A stretch of DNA of 64,000 nt from JBFIHF01 sp964411125 (lineage in GTDB: Bacteria; Myxococcota_A; Bradymonadia; Bradymonadales; Bradymonadaceae). Shown here piece by piece: positions 35,610-44,544 of the stretch. Where the stretch lies: positions 1-64,000 of the forward strand of contig CAYPJU010000001.1 of NCBI GenBank assembly GCA_964411125.1. Reading direction: 5' to 3'. The position numbers and the translations under genes are program-made. Numbering within the stretch: position 1 is the stretch's first letter; each line of letters begins with the position of its first letter. The notes below the pieces were generated by a model that had not been told where the DNA came from, did not search any database, and worked only from the letters and a program-made list of their open reading frames with translations.

Positions 35610-37037
35610 ATGAAAGTCGACGTTGCAATCATCGGTGCCGGCACCGCCGGCCTGAATGCTCGGCGCGAGGCCGAGAAGGCGGGAAAGAGTTACGTCCTCA
35701 TCGAAGAGGGACCTTACGGGACGACCTGTGCCCGCGTCGGATGCATGCCTTCCAAACTTCTGATCGCGGCCGCCGACGCTGCACACGGAGTCGCGGAGGC
35801 CGCTACGTTCGGGGTCGAAGTCGACGACGGGTGTTGGCGAGTGAACGACCGTGACGTGATGGAGAGGGTGCGAGCCGAGCGCGACCGTTTCGTGGGCTTC
35901 GTCGTGGAGTCCACCGAACAGATCCCCGAGGCGAAGCGTCGGCGCGGACACGCCCGTTTCACGGGCCCCAACACGCTGGTGGTGGATGACGAGCCGTTCG
36001 AATTCGACGCTGCGGTCGTCGCGGTCGGTTCGCGCCCGCGCATTCCCGACGTACTCGACGAGGTCCGGGACGACGTATTGACCAACGACGAGATCTTCGA
36101 GCTCGAGACACTCCCCAGATCGCTGGCGATCTTCGGGACCGGCGTGATCGGACTCGAGCTCGGACAGGCGCTCGCGCGGCTCGGAGTAAAAGTCTGCTTC
36201 TTCAACCCATTCGACTCGCTCGGGTTCACCCAGGACCCGGTGGTGACCCGCGTAGCGTGTCAGATCTTCAACGCCGACCTCAATCTGAACCTCGGCATCG
36301 AGCTCGAGCCCGTCCGGCGAGACGGGGACCAGTTCCGCGTGAAGTGGCGGACACCGGACGGGGAGTCCAAAGAGGATACCTATCATGCGGTGTTCGCCGC
36401 TGCCGGTCGCATCCCGAACACCGAAGGGCTGGGTTTGCCTGAGACTGGCGCGGAGTGCGACGGCAAAGGACATCCCGCGCACTGGGATCCTCACACTTGC
36501 CGGGTCGGCGAGACCGCGATCTACGTCGCGGGAGACGCGACCGGGTACCGCCCGATCCTGCACGAAGCATCGGACGAAGGCCGGATCGCGGGAGCGAACG
36601 CCGCGCGTCATCCGAATCCGCAGTCTGCGAGACGCCGGGTCTCGATGGGGATCGCGTTCACCGATCCCAACATGGGCTTCGTGGGCAGGCGATGGAGAGA
36701 GATCCAGGACGACGAGCCGGTGGTAGGAGAGGTGAGCTTCGCTGACCAGGGACGAGCTCGCGTGATGGCCCAGAATCGGGGTGTCATGCGGGTCTACGCC
36801 AACCGAGATGGCGATTTCATCGGCAGCGAGTTCGTCGCGCCTCGGGGGGAACACCTCGCGCACCTGCTGGCATGGAGCATCCAGGGGAAACACACGATCA
36901 CGCAGATGCTGACGTTCCCCTTCTACCACCCCTGCATCGAAGAGGGCCTTCGGACGGCGCTGCGAGACGCCGCCGCCGGCCTTCGCGTGGATGACAAGGT
37001 CGCGCCCGAAGACAGGGGCACGTCGCCCGCCGACTGA
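35610..37037 (+). CDS. FAD-dependent disulfide oxidoreductase (dihydrolipoyl dehydrogenase-like)
   Basis: A 475-residue class I pyridine nucleotide-disulfide oxidoreductase. It has the FAD site GAGTAG (9-14), redox disulfide GTTCARVGCMPSK (Cys40 and Cys45), an NAD(P)-binding GTGVIGLELG motif near 178, the second FAD motif IYVAGDATG near 306, and the C-terminal dimerisation domain with the catalytic YHP-x3-E pair. ARVGCMPSK differs from the standard LNVGCIPSK of lipoamide dehydrogenase, and no 2-oxoacid dehydrogenase subunit is nearby, so the physiological disulfide is uncertain. AGGGAGACC directly precedes the ATG. It could be a mycothiol-, glutathione- or mercuric-reductase relative; MerA is unlikely because the C-terminal Cys pair is absent. 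Confidence 0.88.
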   Translation: MKVDVAIIGAGTAGLNARREAEKAGKSYVLIEEGPYGTTCARVGCMPSKLLIAAADAAHGVAEAATFGVEVDDGCWRVNDRDVMERVRAERDRFVGFVVESTEQIPEAKRRRGHARFTGPNTLVVDDEPFEFDAAVVAVGSRPRIPDVLDEVRDDVLTNDEIFELETLPRSLAIFGTGVIGLELGQALARLGVKVCFFNPFDSLGFTQDPVVTRVACQIFNADLNLNLGIELEPVRRDGDQFRVKWRTPDGESKEDTYHAVFAAAGRIPNTEGLGLPETGAECDGKGHPAHWDPHTCRVGETAIYVAGDATGYRPILHEASDEGRIAGANAARHPNPQSARRRVSMGIAFTDPNMGFVGRRWREIQDDEPVVGEVSFADQGRARVMAQNRGVMRVYANRDGDFIGSEFVAPRGEHLAHLLAWSIQGKHTITQMLTFPFYHPCIEEGLRTALRDAAAGLRVDDKVAPEDRGTSPAD

Positions 37038-37122
37038 GCGATTCACGGAACTTTCACATCGTGAACCGCGCGCTTTCGTTTCGGACGGGTATTCGTGTTC
37101 CGTACTCGAAACGGAGCATCCC

Positions 37123-37593
37123 ATGGCCCTGACCAACGACAAGATCGTCGTCGCTGCCCGAGCGTCCGCAGTTCTCACGGCACTCGCCGTCGCATCGGAA
37201 CTGACGCCCCTCCCCGTTCATCTCGTCACGATGCTCGCGGGGCTGTTCCTCGTCGAGGCATGGGCATGGGCGACCGACCGCCCTCGCTGCTGGAGCGTGT
37301 TCCTGGTGGCGGGCGCTCACCTCGTGGCCTGGGTTCGAGTCGGAGATGCTTTCGGCGTGGTCCCCGGACTGTGGGCGGGAGCCTCGGCGGCGGTCTGCAT
37401 GTCGTTCGTGCTGCCCGTCCTGGTGACCCAGCCCGGAGCATCCTTCTTCCGACGCATGGGCCACACGTTCGGAAGATGGTCGGTGATCTTTGTACTGGTC
37501 TGGGCGGTCGGCATGGCGTTCGGTGAAACGGTGCCCGACGAGCCGGACCATCACTGTGGCCACCATCAGGTCTACGACGACATCGAATTCTGA
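37123..37593 (+). CDS. Hypothetical four-helix membrane protein
   Basis: A 156-residue integral membrane protein I do not recognise. Four hydrophobic helices can be drawn (about residues 10-45 as one or two, 58-75, 80-100 and 115-135). The C-terminus is short and His-rich (DEPDHHCGHHQVYDD), which may bind a metal such as zinc or copper. GGAGCATCCC precedes the ATG at 37123. It lies between the disulfide oxidoreductase and the acyltransferase on the same strand, 22 bases before the latter, so the three may share a transcript. Confidence 0.6.
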   Translation: MALTNDKIVVAARASAVLTALAVASELTPLPVHLVTMLAGLFLVEAWAWATDRPRCWSVFLVAGAHLVAWVRVGDAFGVVPGLWAGASAAVCMSFVLPVLVTQPGASFFRRMGHTFGRWSVIFVLVWAVGMAFGETVPDEPDHHCGHHQVYDDIEF

Positions 37594-37615
37594 GCGGGGC
37601 TCGGCGAGGAGCGAA

Positions 37616-39232
37616 GTGGACCTCCGGCGCAGTCTTGGTAAGATCGCGTCATCCCCATGTTTCGCCGAGACGCCTTTGTCGCTCCTCTACACCGGACTAC
37701 GTCACGTCCTGCGGCTGGCCGTCGATCTCTACTTCGTCGACGTACAGTCGGTCGGGAAGACCAACGTTCCCGGAAGCGGACCCGTGATCTTCGCGGCGAA
37801 CCACCCGAACTCCATCATGGACACGGTGATCCTCGGGACGCAGACGAACCGCCAGATCAGCTACATGGCGAAGAGCGGACTGTTTCGCAATCCGCTCGTC
37901 GCCGCGCTCTTCAATGCGTGCGGGGTCATCCCGGTCCACCGCAGCCCCTCCGGCGGTGGGTCGAACGAGGACGCGTTCCGCACGGCCTTCGAGGTGCTCG
38001 AGCAGGGGGGGACCATCGGCATCTTTCCGGAAGGGCGGAACTCGATGGAACGTGAGATGTACGACATCAAGACGGGAACGGCACGCATCGCCCTCGGCGC
38101 CGAGGCGAAGAACGGTTTCGAGATCGGGGTGCGGATCGTGCCGGTCGGCCTGAACTTCCAGGACCGCGATCGGTTCCTGTCGAGCGTGTTGGTGCGCTTT
38201 GGGGAGCCGATCGACGTGCGAAAGTGGAAGAGCGCTCATCGGGCCGACGATCGGGAAGCCGTCCGCGATCTCACCGAGCGGGTGCAACGAGAACTCCGGC
38301 AGCTCGCGACCCACATCGAGGGGGAGAAGACCCAGGACCTCGTTCGGGACATCCACACCATTTACGGACGCAGGCTGCTCGAGAACGTGCTCGCCCAGCG
38401 TGAGGAGGACAAGCGCAATACGTCTCTGCTCTTCGACGACCTCCGGGAAGGGGAGTCCGACGACACCCCGCTGATGGAGGGGCTCTTCGAGGTCGATGAG
38501 GGGAAGGGGCTCCCCGGCCGACTTCTCGAGGCGGTCAAGGGGACCGCCGAGGTCGGCGAGCTCGAACACGAGTTCTTCCTCAAGGCGCGCATCTCCAAGG
38601 CGCTGCGCTACTACGAGCTCCACGATCCGGGGCTGGTGAACTCGATGAAGCGGCGGGTGTGGCTCTACAAGGACCACCTCCGACAGGTTCGTTTGCGCCA
38701 CGACTTCTTCGATCGCCCCCCCTCGACACTCTCCTTCCGGAAGGAGGCACTGCGGCTCACGGCTTACATGATCCTCTTCGCAATTCCGGCCGCGTGGGGG
38801 TTCGTCCACAACGTCGTACCGTACGCCATCACCCGGCTCTTCGCCCTGCGGGCGCCCGACGAAGCGCAGGTCGCGATCACCGGACTTCTGGTCGGGATGG
38901 TCCTCTTTCCTCTCTGGTACGCCCCCTTCGTCTGGGGGGCCTACACGGCGACCGATACCTGGTACTGGCCACTCCTCTACTTTCTCTCGATGCCGCTGGC
39001 GGGGTTTTTCTTCCTGCGGTACCGGCGCCAGGTGCTCCGCTACCGTGGCCGGATCCTGACGAGGACTCTCTTCCAGACCGAGAAGGCGCTCGTCGAGAGT
39101 CTGCAGAAAGAGCGTGAAAGGTTATTGGAGGACTTCGACAAGCTACGCGAACACTTCCTCGACGCAGAGGACGAGTTCGACGCGGGGGCGAAAATCCCGG
39201 CCCCTGCCTTTCACGGGGTAGAAGAAGAGTAG
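37616..39232 (+). CDS. PlsC-family acyltransferase with C-terminal membrane domain
   Basis: A 538-residue protein that likely acylates a glycerol- or lysophospholipid-type acceptor at the inner membrane. The PlsC domain (about residues 40-230) has NHPNSIMD (NHx4D catalytic motif, near 62) and FPEGRNSM near 137, with GVIPVHRS between. A charged helical middle follows (about 230-360), then three or four hydrophobic helices (about 380-475) and a Glu/Arg-rich coiled tail. The GTG at 37616 was chosen because GAGGAG lies 5 bases upstream; a TTG near residue 21 is a possible alternative. It ends 2 bases from the convergent DUF1552 gene. Confidence 0.85.
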   Translation: MDLRRSLGKIASSPCFAETPLSLLYTGLRHVLRLAVDLYFVDVQSVGKTNVPGSGPVIFAANHPNSIMDTVILGTQTNRQISYMAKSGLFRNPLVAALFNACGVIPVHRSPSGGGSNEDAFRTAFEVLEQGGTIGIFPEGRNSMEREMYDIKTGTARIALGAEAKNGFEIGVRIVPVGLNFQDRDRFLSSVLVRFGEPIDVRKWKSAHRADDREAVRDLTERVQRELRQLATHIEGEKTQDLVRDIHTIYGRRLLENVLAQREEDKRNTSLLFDDLREGESDDTPLMEGLFEVDEGKGLPGRLLEAVKGTAEVGELEHEFFLKARISKALRYYELHDPGLVNSMKRRVWLYKDHLRQVRLRHDFFDRPPSTLSFRKEALRLTAYMILFAIPAAWGFVHNVVPYAITRLFALRAPDEAQVAITGLLVGMVLFPLWYAPFVWGAYTATDTWYWPLLYFLSMPLAGFFFLRYRRQVLRYRGRILTRTLFQTEKALVESLQKERERLLEDFDKLREHFLDAEDEFDAGAKIPAPAFHGVEEE

Positions 39233-39234
39233 GT

Positions 39235-40617
39235 TCAGCGGGCGAGGCCGGCGAGGGGCCCATTCGCGAACTGCGGGTCGCCGAACGAATCGCCTTCGAT
39301 CCCGAAAGCGTTCTGGAAGCTCACGAGCAGATCGGAGTGAGATGCTTCGCCGTAGTCGATGAATCGCCCGGTGTCGAAGTATCCGCCAGCGCTACCAGCG
39401 AGGACGAACGGCATCCCGACCAGCGAGTGCGTGTTCCCCTGCGAGAGCTCGTTGATCCAGATGATGGCGCAGTTGTCGAGGAGGGTCGACTCTCCTTCCT
39501 GGATGCTGTCGAGCCGGGTCAGGAGGTACGCAAACTCGCTCGCGAACCAGTTGTCACGCTTCACCCACTCGGTGTGGGCGATCGAGTTGGATGGACCGGC
39601 GTGCGACAGTTGATGGCCGTCGCCCATACTTTCCAGCCAGGGGAAACGAATGTGGTTCTTCGCGTTCGAGTACTGGATGCTGCCGACGCGGGTCATGTCG
39701 CAAGCGAACGCCATGACGAGCAGGTCGATGTGGAGCCGCGAGATGAGCGGCATCGTGTCTTCGTTGTCCGCTTCGAGCGCTTCGGGCTCCGTCGGCTGGT
39801 AGCACGCTTCGCCCGTCACGTGCTCGTTTTCGAGCCGGACCTCGAGGTCCCGGACCATCGCGAGGTGGGCGTCGAGCCGAATGCGATCTTCGTGGCCGAC
39901 GCGCTTCTTCACCCCGACGAGCTGGCTCTCGACGGTGTCGAGGATCGATTTTCGCTGCGCTCGGATCTCGAGCAACTCCGACGGCTCGGTCATGAAGTCG
40001 GAGAAGAGGTCTTGAAAGACGACGAGCGGGTCGTTCTGCGGCGGGACCGGTTGCGCGGGCCCGGTGTAGCTGATGCGTGTACGAACTTCCGCCGTGGGGG
40101 CCGTGGTGTCGGCGCGCACGCCGAGATGTAGGCTTCGAACCGGAGTCGCCTGGCCGACCTGTGTCGCCAGGTATTCGTCGATTGACACCCCGTTCGCCCA
40201 TCCGGCGAGGGAGCCGTCTCCCCCGACGAAGTTCCCTTCCTGAAGTGGCCAACCCGTCAGCACCGTGCCCATCCCGCGCTGGTGAGGCTCGCCGGGGCCG
40301 TATTCGGCGCGCCCCGACATGAGCTCGATCCCCTTGGGGATGATGATCTTGTCCCGCAGAGGTTCGAGCGGTTTGAGAATCTCGTTTAGCTCGAAGTCTC
40401 GCTCCGACGTTCCCGGGGTCGGCCAGAAGGCGTCGGGCATCGTCCCGTTCGGGTGGTAGAAGTAGATGAAGCGCTTCGGGAACCCGTTGGGGCCCACGGC
40501 CCCGGCCGGCGTTTGCGCCAGAACGTGTCGTTCGAGCCCGAACTGCATCAGCGGCATCATCACCGCGGCTCCACCGAGCCCGCGCAGGAAACTTCTTCGC
40601 GAAAGTCGCCCTCTCAT
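39235..40617 (-). CDS. DUF1552 Tat-exported protein
   Basis: A 460-residue protein with a twin-arginine signal (RLSRRSFLRGLGG, residues 4-16) followed by a hydrophobic stretch. The mature part matches DUF1552: RFIYFYHPNGTMPDAFWP near residue 50, a GEPHQRGMGTVLTGWP segment near 111, MAFACDMTRVGSIQYSN near 297, a GDGHQLSH motif, and near the end WINELSQGNTH and a GRFIDYG segment. The family is almost always paired with DUF1592-type proteins, as here; the activity is unknown though a sulfatase/alkaline-phosphatase-like fold is suspected. It overlaps the upstream DUF1592 gene by 4 bases, so the two are translated together. Confidence 0.88.
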   Translation of the reverse strand: MRGRLSRRSFLRGLGGAAVMMPLMQFGLERHVLAQTPAGAVGPNGFPKRFIYFYHPNGTMPDAFWPTPGTSERDFELNEILKPLEPLRDKIIIPKGIELMSGRAEYGPGEPHQRGMGTVLTGWPLQEGNFVGGDGSLAGWANGVSIDEYLATQVGQATPVRSLHLGVRADTTAPTAEVRTRISYTGPAQPVPPQNDPLVVFQDLFSDFMTEPSELLEIRAQRKSILDTVESQLVGVKKRVGHEDRIRLDAHLAMVRDLEVRLENEHVTGEACYQPTEPEALEADNEDTMPLISRLHIDLLVMAFACDMTRVGSIQYSNAKNHIRFPWLESMGDGHQLSHAGPSNSIAHTEWVKRDNWFASEFAYLLTRLDSIQEGESTLLDNCAIIWINELSQGNTHSLVGMPFVLAGSAGGYFDTGRFIDYGEASHSDLLVSFQNAFGIEGDSFGDPQFANGPLAGLAR

Positions 40618-42269
40618 TCGCTGTCTCCCTGTACGACTCGGAACCGCATCGCATCCGAGGTTGCGATCGCCGTGAGGAGGTCCTCGAAGCTCTTGCTCTC
40701 GGCGAACTTCGCGCGGATTTCGCGCTGCGAGCAGAGGTCTGCCCGCGTGGGGGGCTGCCCCATCGCGAACGTCGTCCACTGGTCGGCGATGCAGTCGGAG
40801 ACGACGGTCGACTTTTCGAGTCGCTCACTCAGCTCCAGCACGCCATCGAATGGCCCGTCGAGCTCCTCGTCGCCCGACCCGATGACCTCGCCCGACGCGT
40901 CGATCGCCACGCCCGCTTCCATACTGCGGTGCGCGCCGACGGCGTCGTACTCCTCGAAGCCGAAGCCGATCGGATCGATGAACTTGTGGCAGTTCGCGCA
41001 GCTCGGATCTTCGGTGTGCTGACGAAATCGCTCGCGCGTCGTGGCGTTCGGATCGGGATCCGGCGGCTCGATCGGGACGTCGTCGGGGGGCGGCGCCAGC
41101 TTCTGGCAGAGCAACTTCTCGCGTACGAAGATGCCGCGATGGATCGGCGAGCCCTGCTCGGGGTAAGCGTGCAGCGCGAGGAACGCCGGCTGCGTCAGGA
41201 GCCCGGCCCGTGTTTCGTTCATCGAGACCATGTCCATCGAGTCCCCCACCGGCACGTCGTAGACCGTGGCCATGTCGGGGGTCACGAAGACCTCGTTCGA
41301 CCGGAACAGCTCGGGGAGCTTCCCGGAGGACTCGAAGTGCACGTGCCGAATCCAGGCGTCGATCGATGCCCGCCAGTCTTGAGGGATCGTCGAGGGAGCG
41401 TTCGGAAAGAGCTCACCGTCCTTCACGACGTCTTCGAGCGCGTCGAGGTGCAACCATTGCCGGTAGTAGTGCGCGATCATCTCGCGAGCACGAGGGTCGT
41501 CGAGCATGCGACGGACCTGCGTCTCCACCTGTTCGCGGGTCTTCAGTTCGTCGCGGGCGGCCGCCTCGAGCAACGTCTCGTCGGGGATCGACGCCCAGAT
41601 CAGGTACGACAGGCGGCTCGCCATCTCGTAGCCGTCGTTCTGCACGATCTCGTTGGGAACGCGTCCGTCGGCGAACTCGAGCCGGTAGAGGAACTGCGGC
41701 GACTGCAGGATCGCCGAGACCACCATCTCCTGCGCGCGTTCGCGGCCCCACGCTTCGGTCGCCGTGGTGTAGAGCGTTTCGAACGCCTTCAGTTCTTCTG
41801 TCGAGGGGGGCCTCCGGAACGCTCGGAATGCGAGGTCCGGGATGAATCCGTCGCCGTAGGAGTTCTCCGCGACCGCCTGTGCCGCGATGTCATCGGCAAT
41901 CTCGACGTACTTCCTGACGAGCAGGGGACTCACGCGGTGCGAATCGACGCTGTTCTCGAATCCTCCCATCGAGTTCTCAGACGGGAAGTTTTCGCGCGCC
42001 AGCCCCAGGTCGAGCCCGAAGAGGTCGCGAATGCTGTTGTCGTATTCGTAACGGGTGAGGAGCCGGGCCGGGCCGTCGTTGGTGAAGACGGCTTCCTCGG
42101 TGGAACAGTCTTCGGCGGTCGGCATCCGGTCCTGGATCGGGCCCGGATCGTGTTTGTCTTCCTCGACCATCGGGTCTTGCGGTCCCATCCCGACGCGCCC
42201 TTCGCAGGCGGTCCCCAGCAGCGTCATCGCTGCCAGTGCGCTCGCTATCTTCGTTGAAAGGTTCGCCAT
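40614..42269 (-). CDS. DUF1592/DUF1588/DUF1585 family exported protein with heme-type CxxCH
   Basis: A 551-residue exported protein. A signal peptide covers residues 1-22, with a poor lipobox (LLGTAC). The mature part follows the order of the planctomycete-type family: DUF1587 (LLTRYEYDNSIRDLFGLDL), DUF1595 (FRAFRRPPSTEEL), DUF1592 (SPQFLYRLEF...YEMASRLSYLIWASIPDE), DUF1588 (RAGLLTQPAFLALHAYPEQGSPIHRG), and DUF1585 near the end. Between the last two is CANCHKF, a CxxCH heme c motif. It probably acts outside the cytoplasmic membrane with the DUF1552 protein encoded just downstream. The start at 42269 begins the signal peptide. Confidence 0.88.
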   Translation of the reverse strand: MANLSTKIASALAAMTLLGTACEGRVGMGPQDPMVEEDKHDPGPIQDRMPTAEDCSTEEAVFTNDGPARLLTRYEYDNSIRDLFGLDLGLARENFPSENSMGGFENSVDSHRVSPLLVRKYVEIADDIAAQAVAENSYGDGFIPDLAFRAFRRPPSTEELKAFETLYTTATEAWGRERAQEMVVSAILQSPQFLYRLEFADGRVPNEIVQNDGYEMASRLSYLIWASIPDETLLEAAARDELKTREQVETQVRRMLDDPRAREMIAHYYRQWLHLDALEDVVKDGELFPNAPSTIPQDWRASIDAWIRHVHFESSGKLPELFRSNEVFVTPDMATVYDVPVGDSMDMVSMNETRAGLLTQPAFLALHAYPEQGSPIHRGIFVREKLLCQKLAPPPDDVPIEPPDPDPNATTRERFRQHTEDPSCANCHKFIDPIGFGFEEYDAVGAHRSMEAGVAIDASGEVIGSGDEELDGPFDGVLELSERLEKSTVVSDCIADQWTTFAMGQPPTRADLCSQREIRAKFAESKSFEDLLTAIATSDAMRFRVVQGDSE

Positions 42270-42339
42270 TCCAGAGACTTCCGTTCGACTTCGTGCGCGA
42301 GCATACCAGAGGGCGATGCGACGTGCGAGGAACGCGCTC

Positions 42340-43440
42340 TCAGCGCACTCCGTCGTCATCGTAGCGGTTCGGCACTGCGAAGTCGCTCGTCGCCGGCGCA
42401 CCGGCGTTCATCATCGGCAGCCTATCGTAGCTCCCCGAGGAGGCCGCGAAACGCGGCCGAGACTGCAGCCACTCCTTTCGGATGTCCGCCAGGGCGATCG
42501 GTTTCACCCCCGCCTCGGTGAGGAGGCGCGCCATCCCTTCGAGCATCAGCTCCGTCTCTTGCCGTTGCCGCGTGCCGCGCTCGCGGAAGTAATCTTCGAT
42601 CGGGATCGGCGCGAAGTTTGGACCGTACTTGAGGATCAGGCGCCAGAACCACGGCTTCTGCAGCCGGTAGCCTCGCGACGATTCGAAGCCGGTCCGGGCA
42701 CGAATTCCGGAGACGAGCTCGTTGACCGCCACGCAGAGGCGAGCGATCGCTCGCTTGTCTTCGCGCAGGCGCTCGAACGACCAGCCGTGGGTCTCGAGCG
42801 TCATCAAGAACGGCAGCAACAGGGTGCTCGCCTGCAGCTTCTCCCCCTCGAAGTTCGAGACGATTCCGACCTTGAGACCCCCTTTCTGCAAGATGTTCGA
42901 GACCGCGACGCCGGTCGGGGCGTCGATCGCGTCGAAGAGCGACGCGCCGCCGGGCGGATGCCAGAACACCGTTCCGCGAGGGTAGCGCTCTTCGTCACCG
43001 AGCGGTCCCTCGTAGGCGAGGAAGCCGGGCTGCATCTGGACGACGAACCGTTCGGGAACGATCTTCGAGACGTAGCTCTTCACGTCGATGCCCGGCTGCA
43101 AAAATATCCAGTACGCGTGCCGGAAGTGCGGCCAGACTTGCTCCAACCAGCCCGTGCGAAGGTCTTGCTCTGCGAGGCAGACATAGACGTGATCGGCGTG
43201 GATCGCCGACAGTTGCTCAGGCGTCGTGTAGATCTTGAAGTCGTCCCACCGCAGATTTTCGCGTTTTCCCCAGGTCGGTGTCCGGTACAGATAGAACCCG
43301 AGATCGGCCGGGCCCGCGTACTCCTGTTTCAGGTAGAGGGCGGCATTGACGCCGGCCAGCGCGAGGTGTTTTCCGATCACCTGTCCGGTGGGGCCGCCCC
43401 CGATGATGAGGGCGCTGATCTCGCGCAGTTGCGTACTCAT
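42340..43440 (-). CDS. Ketopantoate-reductase-like Rossmann protein, paralogue A
   Basis: A 366-residue cytoplasmic protein. The N-terminus has a dinucleotide fold (ALIIGGGPTGQVIG, residues 10-23) like ApbA/PanE reductases, and strands at VYVCLAEQDLR (near 90) and FLQPGIDVKS. The C-terminal helical domain has LETHGWSFERLREDKR and ELMLEGMARLL. These features are shared with the divergent protein at 44545, so the two are paralogues. The sequence is too different from PanE to assign ketopantoate as substrate; an opine- or hydroxyacid-type reductase is equally possible. It starts 12 bases after the zinc-ribbon gene and is probably co-transcribed with it. Confidence 0.72.
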   Translation of the reverse strand: MSTQLREISALIIGGGPTGQVIGKHLALAGVNAALYLKQEYAGPADLGFYLYRTPTWGKRENLRWDDFKIYTTPEQLSAIHADHVYVCLAEQDLRTGWLEQVWPHFRHAYWIFLQPGIDVKSYVSKIVPERFVVQMQPGFLAYEGPLGDEERYPRGTVFWHPPGGASLFDAIDAPTGVAVSNILQKGGLKVGIVSNFEGEKLQASTLLLPFLMTLETHGWSFERLREDKRAIARLCVAVNELVSGIRARTGFESSRGYRLQKPWFWRLILKYGPNFAPIPIEDYFRERGTRQRQETELMLEGMARLLTEAGVKPIALADIRKEWLQSRPRFAASSGSYDRLPMMNAGAPATSDFAVPNRYDDDGVR

Positions 43441-43452
43441 GCCGGTCTGCCG

Positions 43453-44211
43453 TCAGTTGCGTTCGAAGAGGATTTCGAACACCTCGCCGTCGTCGAGCGT
43501 CCATGCGGGGCGGCCCGACAGTCGGGCAGCGACTTCGATACATTCGGACGTGACGTAGTGAGCTCTTTCGAGAACTTCCCGCGACAGCGACACGGACCAG
43601 ACGCTGCGGATCCGCTCGGTCGGGTCGACCACGATCTCGGCCCAGTTCACGGCCTCGCACTCGGGACACTCCCAGCCTTCGACGATGTGGGTCGATTCGT
43701 GACGACCTGCGGGGATTCCGTAGACGTAGTAGCTTTGGCGGACGCCCGTCGGGTCGAACGTGAAGGAATCCCCGACCGTGAACCGTGTGCCGTCCGACTC
43801 GGCGCGTAGGAACGTCTCGCACCCGGAGTCGCCGTCGGTCGTGACGGCGCCGCAGTCGTGGCACCGCAGATGCCCGACGAACCGATCGGAGCGGTGCGGC
43901 TGGGCTTGCTCGAGGAACACGGTTTCGAACTCGCCGACGGCCGCGTCGGCCGCCGCGGAGTGGGCAGGTTCCAGATAGCGGTCCAGTGCCGAGACGATCT
44001 TCTCCACCACGGCCTCGTACATCGCGGGATCTTCGGGGATCGAGGGCAAGCCCTGGCTCTGTGGGTCGCAGACCTTCACGGTGATCGCGGGGTCGTCCCC
44101 GAGCTCGAGGGACTCGGCGAGTCGGACCTGAATCATTCGTTCGAGCCTCGCCAACGATAAGGGGACCACGGTCGACCCTCCCGGCGTTCCGGTACCATCC
44201 ATGTAAGCCAT
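43453..44211 (-). CDS. Zinc-ribbon hypothetical protein
   Basis: I do not recognise this 252-residue protein. Two Cys pairs, CHDC (near residue 117) and CPEC (near 181), about 60 residues apart, could form one zinc site. Between them is a beta-rich segment (TRFTVGDSFTFDPTGVRQSYYVYG). No signal peptide or membrane helix is seen. AGAGG lies 5 bases before the ATG; a second ATG three codons in is possible. It is the first gene of a minus-strand pair with paralogue A, and its 5' end faces paralogue B across 333 bases. Confidence 0.6.
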   Translation of the reverse strand: MAYMDGTGTPGGSTVVPLSLARLERMIQVRLAESLELGDDPAITVKVCDPQSQGLPSIPEDPAMYEAVVEKIVSALDRYLEPAHSAAADAAVGEFETVFLEQAQPHRSDRFVGHLRCHDCGAVTTDGDSGCETFLRAESDGTRFTVGDSFTFDPTGVRQSYYVYGIPAGRHESTHIVEGWECPECEAVNWAEIVVDPTERIRSVWSVSLSREVLERAHYVTSECIEVAARLSGRPAWTLDDGEVFEILFERN

Positions 44212-44544
44212 CTCAGCCTCTTGGCGAGTGTTCGGGCGGCGGAGCCGACCGTCAGGTTCGTCTTTCCGCGGAGCACGTTCGTAGCGAATTCGGATCGAAA
44301 GATCCAGCGCTTGCCGTACCCCGGTCGACGAGAATCCCGCGCGTTTTCGACAAAGTACGGGGCTCGCGATCGGTCGTCAAACTTCCGGCTCTCTTCGCGG
44401 AATCCTCGATGCGGTCGCCACCTGCTCCTTGGTCGGATTCGCCCCCTGCGGCCCCCGCACCACTGTCGCACGCGCTCGCGAGTCGCAGACTCCAAACGAA
44501 TTTGGCGGGTTGGCCGACCACGCGCGTTGACCTACGATGCGCCA
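44212..44544. other. Intergenic region between divergent zinc-ribbon and paralogue B genes
   Basis: 333 bases with no supported gene. A small perfect hairpin GGATC-GAAA-GATCC lies at 44292-44305, and CCGTAC (44314-44319) is the complement of GTACGG (44355-44360). TTGACC near 44527 is too close to the ATG at 44545 to be its -35. Promoters for both directions should lie here, but none stands out. Confidence 0.5.
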
